Shown piece after piece: positions 58,533-64,000 of a stretch of 64,000 nucleotides of DNA (position 1 is its first letter; the number at the start of each line of letters is the position of its first letter). The stretch covers positions 3,472,001-3,536,000 of the forward strand of contig JACAAK010000003.1 of the NCBI GenBank assembly GCA_025093985.1. The letters run 5' to 3'. Both the position numbers and the translations under genes were made by a program. Source of the DNA: Calvatia gigantea. Taxonomy: Eukaryota; Basidiomycota; Agaricomycetes; Agaricales; Lycoperdaceae. Under the pieces are notes generated by a model. It was not told the origin of the DNA. It made no database searches and saw only the letters and a program-made list of their open reading frames with translations.

Positions 58533-60430
58533 ATGCAAAAATTCCGTAATTCTCCAGCATCCTCTTCCAATCCGTCCTCTAGCCACTCCGACGACAGTGA
58601 CCATGAGGAGTATCCTATGCTCGCAACAAACGAGAGTCCAGCCTATCCTCCCCTCACTCGCCACCGCAAGCGTCAACATATCTATCTCGGCTGTGCATTC
58701 TTCGTCATTGCTTCGACCCTAGTGTATTTTGCCATAACAGTGTCTAGAACAAATGTCTCAAAGATAGTCGGGGAGCCCACGCTTGATCACAGTTCCTCAC
58801 AACCATCACCGCATTCTCAAGTCGATCTTTTGGATCCTTCACTCTACCTGAATGGTCCTCCTACGCAATCATTTCGAGGTGAGTAATATGGCTTCTGAAA
58901 TATTGTTTTGGATCCTCCGTTTTGATTCCGTTTCAGAGAACCTGCGACCCGACGCCAAATACATTACCTCGTGGTTATCGGCAGGCTGGAGTAAGTTTTC
59001 GTATTTGACCACCTATACCCCCCACCCTTGACTACTTTCCCAACCTTAGCCAACGATGTGATGACCTATGTAAGCTCTTCCAACTTGTTTCACCTCACAT
59101 TATCACTCACTGTGGTTGAATAGATCAATCTCATATACCTCGCTCTCATCACGGACCGGATACCCATCATTGCCATGTTCGCGCCTTCGCATATTGGCGG
59201 GGATAAACCAACAATAGACTTTAGCGAAGTGTTCGACATGCAACAACTTGCACAAGGAATTGGACGACCTGTTCTCGAGTGGCATCAAGTCAAGAATCGC
59301 ACTAGTGATGTTTTGGACGAGCTTGGATGCTGGAGCGCTTGGCAGTCTATGCAAGACCGCGAAGCAAACCCAAGGGGGAGTGTCGTGCCTAACTATCTCA
59401 AGCTCGGTATGCTCCTATCCATACATCAAGGGGAATGCTCTAATCCTTACTTCGAACACATTCATAAATAGACATCTCATATACCAAAGCACCGTCCTGG
59501 ATTAAAGTAATCCCTCACTACGAGCATGACCACCATGCGTACTTCTGGGCCCTCGCGTCTCTAGGTTTTCCTGAAGGGAGGCAAGAGAACCTCAAGCCAC
59601 CCCTCGAATCACCAACTCGTCACGTCCTCCTCCCCCCTGACGAACACCTTCTCTGCTACGACTATTTGTACTATGTATGCGCTCATCAAGTGAGTCCTTT
59701 CTTCGCCATACCCAGACTTCCAATTTATTAGCGTGCCACACCAGCCGTATGAATTTGAATTCGACTACAGTCCTGCCTGGAGATTTGTCGGCCAGTACTT
59801 GCGATGGACGGCGAGATTAGAGACGATTGCTAATTTGTACGTCCGAGCTGCTTTTGGTACACTTGATGGCCAAACAACTCCCCCCGTCAGTATTTTCTTT
59901 GGCCTCTTCCGCATCCCGAATTAACCCCCTTATTTTGTCAACAGTACATTGGGATTCATATCCGTCATGGTGACTTCAAGAACTATTGTGGTCAGGGCCC
60001 ACTCGAAGACTGCTTCGCTTCGATTCCCACCATAGCCAGACGCGTCGATGAAATTAAGGATGAGCTCCGCGAATCCAGGGGTATCACTGTCGAACATGCC
60101 ATTGTAACAAGCGATGAGAGGGACGACGCATGGTGGAAACAAGTCACAGATCAAGGATGGTATAGGATTGATCACTCAGAAACAGCGGACACTTATGGCG
60201 CATGGTACGTTGTTTTTACCACCATCCATTGAATGGTTTGCTCTAATGTTTGTGGTCTGCCTCTTAGGTACCCTGTGCTCATAGATGCCGTGATTCAATC
60301 AGGTGGCATGGGATTTGTGGGGACGGACAGGTCGACGATGTCAACAATCGCTAGACGGCGGGTCCAATCATGGCGCAATGGCGTTGTGCGAACTCTAAAA
60401 TGGGGGAAACCCGGGGCTGACGATCATTAA
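58533..60430 (+). CDS. GDP-fucose protein O-fucosyltransferase-like protein
   Basis: Type II membrane topology: a cytosolic Ser-rich and basic stretch (LTRHRKRQ), then the anchor IYLGCAFFVIASTLVYFAIT (about residues 50-69). The luminal catalytic region begins ENLRPDAKYITSWLSAGW, then INLIYLALITDRIPIIAMFA, PSHIG, CYDYLYYVCAHQPYEFEF, WRFVGQYLRWTARLETIAN, and YIGIHIRHGDFKNYC, the HxRxGDF motif of O-fucosyltransferases that binds GDP-fucose. Later blocks are AIVTSDERDDAWWKQVTDQG and YPVLIDAVIQSGGMGFVGTD, the second donor-side motif. Short introns lie, for example, after QSFR and around NDVMTY. It would transfer fucose to protein Ser/Thr or a glycan in the Golgi/ER; the acceptor is unknown. Stop 60428-60430. 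Confidence 0.9.
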
Positions 60431-62018
60431 GCAAGTATATACACCCATTTGCCGTGCTCTCTTGTTTGTTCTTGGACATGATGCCATAGATTGGACTGTT
60501 AATCATTCGTCATTGCTTATTCCTGTTGTCATAGTGCATAGATTATAATTACTAGTGTTCTGGCTTTTTTCTCACTTCGACTGGACCCCAATGCAGAGCA
60601 GATACTGACTGGGGCCATACCCAACTCCGAGGTGTCTAGGGACAACGGTAATTATCTACGCTGCCTTCATCGATGATCTCTGGCACCCCTCATCCTCAAC
60701 CTTGTTGAATCAGAAGGAGGCACCGTAGCGACAGTCGCCGGTCTAGACTCTTATACAGATAGAGAATTGGCTGATTCCAAACCAGCAGGTCATGGCTTCG
60801 ACTCCGGCAACGAGGGCTCTGGTGGGGGCCTAGAGCCGACATCCAAATCGATCCCGCAGCTAGTGTGCCAGCATAATCTCCGGGGCTACCGTCAGTACTT
60901 CACGTTGAGTTCGCCGGGAAGAATAATCGCATGGAGTTCACAAGCAAGCCGTGCGCAATCACAAAATTCACCTCTTCTAATTTCGTTGCCGGATGAACGC
61001 CACTTCCAAGAGGCAACGGGTTTGAGGTAAAAAAAATCGCCTGGACATTACTCAGCGCACCAACGAAACCTCCACGGAGGTTTCCACCGGGAGCTCCAGC
61101 AAGGCGGGCGATTATTTCGAGAAACTTCGAGTGGCGGACTGTACGATAAGGTCCTGAAAACTGAAGCAATTCCGACGATCACGCTTCCTAGTACGGCCGG
61201 ACCACTTTCAATGGAAATACGATACATGTAAATGACGGTTTGGTGGACGTGGTCCCGTCCTTCACGCGTTATCCAGTTTACGCGAGAGCAATTAACGCTA
61301 CCCTCTAGGCCAAATCGCGGCTTTTCGTTCCGGTTCTTCGCGCCGATGAAACTATAAACACCGTCTCCCTTTTTGCCACACTGACATCGCGAGGGGTTGG
61401 TCCGGAGGTGTATTTCCCCGCTTTTGGAATTCCCCTCAATCAAGGTCAAGGTCGAACCTGGCGAGGCTTCTTCTTCGTTACATAATCATTAAGTATAAAC
61501 GCACGGGAAAGATAATGAGGAAGGCGTACAAGAGGGATTCATTTTGAGTGAAAGGCAGGAATTTTGGTAGTCAACGTGCAGGTATCAATTAGAGTTGTCT
61601 GTTGACAAGTTGAAGGAGGTCAACCTGGAGCCGAATAAGGATAGTATGAATCAAGGAGGCTGCCTTTTTGATCCAGTCCTTGATTACCAGATAGCCCCAG
61701 TTAGGGTATCGGCGCAGAAAGGGTGTATGGCATTTAGGTTTGCACTTCTCGAAATCTGAGGGATCGGCGGAGAAATAAGTTTCATGTTCATTATAGTAGA
61801 CGTAAAAGTGGACAAGCAAGTAAGTGGAGGTGAGGGTGCGCCGAAATCGGGGATTGGCATAGAAGTATTGCTGATGGATAATAGTTAAAGCAGGAAAGTT
61901 AACGTTGCGAAGGGTAGGATGGACCAAGCTGTCCTTCTAGCCACTTCGGGCAGACTCGGTGCCTTCCGAGCGGAATTCAGTGCGACAGCTGTGTTAAAAG
62001 AGCAGGGGTCGATACGAA
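60431..62018. other. Gene-poor stretch with two unproven minus-strand frames
   Basis: Contains a 133-codon frame without ATG (61048-61449, minus) that could be reached from a short upstream exon beginning MNPSCTPSSLSFP near 61543, and a 112-codon frame without ATG at 61589-61927. Neither resembles a known family. The plus strand shows only short frames. Confidence 0.35.
61589..61927 (-). CDS. Unrecognised open frame, possible hypothetical protein
   Basis: A frame of 112 codons without an ATG start, rich in Tyr, Phe and His (LLVHFYVYYNEHETYFSADP, LRRYPNWGYLVIKDWIKKAA). An ATG at about 62003 upstream lies in another frame and would need splicing. It follows the ketopantoate reductase gene on the same strand. 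Composition is more protein-like than most shadow frames, but nothing else supports it. Confidence 0.2.
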   Translation of the reverse strand: MVHPTLRNVNFPALTIIHQQYFYANPRFRRTLTSTYLLVHFYVYYNEHETYFSADPSDFEKCKPKCHTPFLRRYPNWGYLVIKDWIKKAASLIHTILIRLQVDLLQLVNRQL

Positions 62019-63248
62019 TCATAACTGTTGATCTAAGGGTATGTGACCGCGCAGTTTGACAAGGCTTAGCAGCATCGCGTTATTCGGCATCCTGACTTTG
62101 TGTGTTCGCCCAATATTCAAAAGATATCCATTGATGTAATCAATTTCTGTTGGATTGCCGCGGCGTATATCAGATAACATGGAAGAAATATTCCCTCTGG
62201 TGGCATTCACGACCTTCAAAACCTCTTCTTCCAAGGCGCTTTTGGTCAATGCTGGTGGAAGACGTGCTACGGAGACGTCATTGACGTCTACACCCTGCTC
62301 TTCCATTCCTTGGATCCACTCGTTGGTCTCCGACTGGAATTCAGCAGCGAAGCATTGAGAGGCTTCGTAGCACACTGAATTCATGATTCGGTGTGCGGCT
62401 GGTGAGGTGAAGAGGTCGCCGTTCCTGCAGCCCATGATTGAAGTGAGTGGATTAATGACGGCGTTAACTACGAGTTTGCGACGGAGAATGACCTGCATTT
62501 CGTGCATGGGCCGCCATATTGTGTGAAGGGGTTCGAGAAGGAGTAAGACGGCAATGGTATCTCGTAGAGACTTGTATCGCGCGAAATGAGGGTCCTGGGC
62601 GGTAGTGATATCATTTAATTGGAGCTGACGCTCGGAGCGTGGGACCGACGCGTCGTCTAGGCTAGCTTCAAAATTGCGTCCTTGGGAGTCTGGGATAATT
62701 CCAAAGTCGATGGTACCAATGCCGGTGTGGACAACATGGTGGAAGCTTTTGGTGAAGACACCATGGGTGTTGGATGCGAGGATGAAATGTGGACGTTGCT
62801 CTGAGTTACGAAATACCTGGTTTGCAAGTTCCTCATAGAGGCCCATACCATTTTGGAGTAGAACGATAGTAGAGTTGGCGGAAAGACGTGGAGCGAGTTT
62901 GGTGATGGCGGGGAGTGCTTGATGAGCTTTTGTTGTGACGAACAGAGATTCTATAGGGGTATTGAAGTTTTTCTCCTGATCGCTTTTGGTCGTGGCTGTG
63001 GTCTTTGAGTATGACGCGCCGCGGGAAAGAGGTAACGGTTTGTCAAAGGTGTCGACCTTGTAACCTGTTGAGGGAATGACGATGCCATTGGTCTCAACAC
63101 GGATGAGGTTTCCTGAGACAAGAGTTTGTTCGGCCTGTGTTCGGAGCTTATGAATGAGGGTGACCGGGTATTCCGAGGGAACAGCACGTCGAAGGTGGTG
63201 AGCGACAAAGGCGCCTATCGAGCCCAAACCCAGCACATGGAAGTGCAT
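62019..63248 (-). CDS. 2-dehydropantoate 2-reductase (ketopantoate reductase)
   Basis: Intronless. ATG 63248 gives MHFHVLGLGSIGAFVAHHLR with the NADPH-binding GLGSIG at residues 7-12; a longer in-frame extension to 63380 exists but puts the Rossmann motif unusually far in. Further blocks: SLFVTTKAHQALPAI (the TK of the pantoate pocket), IVLLQNGMGLYEEL, HFILASNTHGVFTKSFHHVV, RRKLVVNAVINPLTSIMGCR with the catalytic Lys, and EIDYINGYLLNIGRTHKVRM. The enzyme reduces ketopantoate to pantoate in vitamin B5/CoA synthesis. An Asn/Asp-rich middle insertion (190-260) makes it longer (about 409 residues) than bacterial PanE. CACGTG lies 52 bases upstream. Confidence 0.92.
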   Translation of the reverse strand: MHFHVLGLGSIGAFVAHHLRRAVPSEYPVTLIHKLRTQAEQTLVSGNLIRVETNGIVIPSTGYKVDTFDKPLPLSRGASYSKTTATTKSDQEKNFNTPIESLFVTTKAHQALPAITKLAPRLSANSTIVLLQNGMGLYEELANQVFRNSEQRPHFILASNTHGVFTKSFHHVVHTGIGTIDFGIIPDSQGRNFEASLDDASVPRSERQLQLNDITTAQDPHFARYKSLRDTIAVLLLLEPLHTIWRPMHEMQVILRRKLVVNAVINPLTSIMGCRNGDLFTSPAAHRIMNSVCYEASQCFAAEFQSETNEWIQGMEEQGVDVNDVSVARLPPALTKSALEEEVLKVVNATRGNISSMLSDIRRGNPTEIDYINGYLLNIGRTHKVRMPNNAMLLSLVKLRGHIPLDQQL

Positions 63249-63745
63249 TGAAATCGTTTCAAAGTGCCAAAAACGTGACCCATCCATCCACCTCCCCATC
63301 ACGTGAGCGCTTGAACGAACGGGCCCGAGTACCGAGCGGTACCCCCACCCCAAGATATACACTGTAGGTATGTAAAACAAAGCTGGGGGGGGGGGATCTT
63401 AGCGAAGTAAATAGACAGCACGCACAAAAAGTTTTGTCTGTCGATGGTTGTGTGAGTACCACTCCATGGTAAACAGCATATGCTGCTGTTCTTCAGGGGG
63501 TGGTTAATTTGAACAACATTGAGCGGTAATGTAAATTTGCTTGTAGTGGTACAATACAGAAATCATGATCATCATCGACTGCGTGGCGTGGAGCCGCTCT
63601 GACGAGGTGCCACGGCCATAGAAATCAATGGAAAGCTGCGCCAATCTAAGTCACTTCGCTGTGGTCCGCAGCAACAGCACTGCGGAGTTCTAAAATAGTT
63701 GCCTTATATTGCCCACCATCCGCTCCCTGTTCCTCTCCACCACAA
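63249..63745. promoter_or_regulatory. Divergent promoter, ketopantoate reductase / PB1 gene
   Basis: Gap of about 500 bases with CACGTG at 63300-63305 and a run of about eleven G at 63384-63395. No coding frame is supported beyond the N-terminal extension of the reductase. Confidence 0.4.
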
Positions 63746-64000
63746 ATGCCTACACACTTCAAACTCAAATTCAACGACCTCACAAGGAGGGCATCATTCC
63801 CTCACCAGCCCAATTGGAAAGAGCTGTCCGAGAAGATTTCGACCCTCTATGATATCCCGCAGCATCGGGTCGGCGTGACTTACTTTGATGCTGAGAACGA
63901 GGAGATAACGTTGAACACCGAAGAGGAGCTGCAGGATTTCTATCTGTCATCTTATCAACCTGGAGATATCATCAAGTTTTCGGTCCGGGACTTGTCCTCC
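63746..64000 (+). CDS. PB1-domain protein (5' part; continues past the window)
   Basis: ATG 63746 opens MPTHFKLKFNDLTRRASFPH. The PB1 fold is complete enough to see a basic first strand (KLKF..LTRR), the helix WKELSEKISTLYDIPQ, and an acidic OPCA motif in YFDAENEEITLNTEEELQDF, so both faces for PB1-PB1 pairing are present. The frame is open to the edge without an intron. Domains beyond are unseen, so it could be a second autophagy-type or signalling scaffold. Confidence 0.8.
   Translation, partial: MPTHFKLKFNDLTRRASFPHQPNWKELSEKISTLYDIPQHRVGVTYFDAENEEITLNTEEELQDFYLSSYQPGDIIKFSVRDLSS

Noticed and set aside
60767..60850. Possible tRNA-like B-box (gcttcgactccgg)
   Set aside because: No matching A-box, acceptor stem or cloverleaf could be formed around it.
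61048..61449. 133-codon minus-strand frame downstream of the fucosyltransferase
   Set aside because: No ATG, no recognisable motif; a two-exon model is possible but unsupported.
1..64000. CRISPR arrays, integrated virus or retrotransposon with terminal repeats
   Set aside because: No repeat-spacer pattern, long terminal repeats, or reverse transcriptase, integrase or transposase blocks were seen on either strand.

Overview
The window reads as nuclear DNA of a mushroom-forming basidiomycete (Agaricomycetes). The evidence is dense, gene-rich sequence on both strands; many introns of about 45-65 bases with GT(A/G)NG...(C/T)AG borders and two GC-AG introns; lineage-typical families (DUF6533 and DUF6534 membrane proteins, a Zn2Cys6 regulator with the RGPPKGYI signature, a PB1/ZZ/FW autophagy receptor); and conserved eukaryotic housekeeping genes. 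Genus cannot be told from the sequence. No rRNA, CRISPR or intact transposon was seen, and no tRNA could be supported. Gene models below were spliced by eye from conserved protein blocks, GT/AG borders and phase. Outer borders are usually firm; some internal junctions are approximate.

Layout. 1-4.4 kb: tip of a minus-strand gene with a mitochondrial-looking presequence, proteasome beta-3 (PUP3), a type II membrane glycosyltransferase-like protein, and a NIPSNAP protein. 4.9-8.9 kb: a Zn2Cys6/Fungal_trans regulator with about 21 introns. 9.9-15.3 kb: a forkhead protein, the U3 snoRNP protein Utp13, and an overlapping tail-to-tail aminodeoxychorismate lyase. 15.5-19.7 kb: a divergent pair of DUF6534 membrane protein and O-methyltransferase. 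19.9-28.3 kb: an NBR1-like autophagy receptor, RIB7 and a RhoGEF. 30.2-38.1 kb: ALG9, a DUF6533 protein, an F-box protein and an SDR oxidoreductase. 38.4-49.5 kb: a tail-anchored thioredoxin, an mL44-like RNase III/dsRBD protein, nucleoporin POM152, inorganic pyrophosphatase and a GCP4-type gamma-tubulin complex protein. 49.6-55.2 kb: a TBC-domain protein and a CoA-dependent acyltransferase-like protein. 56.8-60.4 kb: a GDP-fucose-type transporter and an O-fucosyltransferase sharing one promoter. 62.0-64 kb: ketopantoate reductase and the start of a PB1 protein.

How genes work together. Most neighbours are unrelated housekeeping genes. The clearest functional pair is the divergent GDP-fucose transporter and fucosyltransferase (58.3-58.5 kb), which together would supply and use GDP-fucose in the Golgi/ER lumen. 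A second divergent pair (DUF6534 and O-methyltransferase, 17.1-17.7 kb) is suggestive only. Selective autophagy is represented by the NBR1-like receptor with three ZZ fingers, an FW domain and a LIR-like WEDV motif.

A caution. At least six otherwise conserved genes (PUP3, the Zn2Cys6 regulator, UTP13, SDR, POM152, GCP4) carry single-base frame breaks inside or next to conserved blocks, five of the six repaired by removing one base. Because some of these genes are essential in other fungi, assembly indels are the likeliest explanation, and automatic gene models here will be truncated or will contain false introns.
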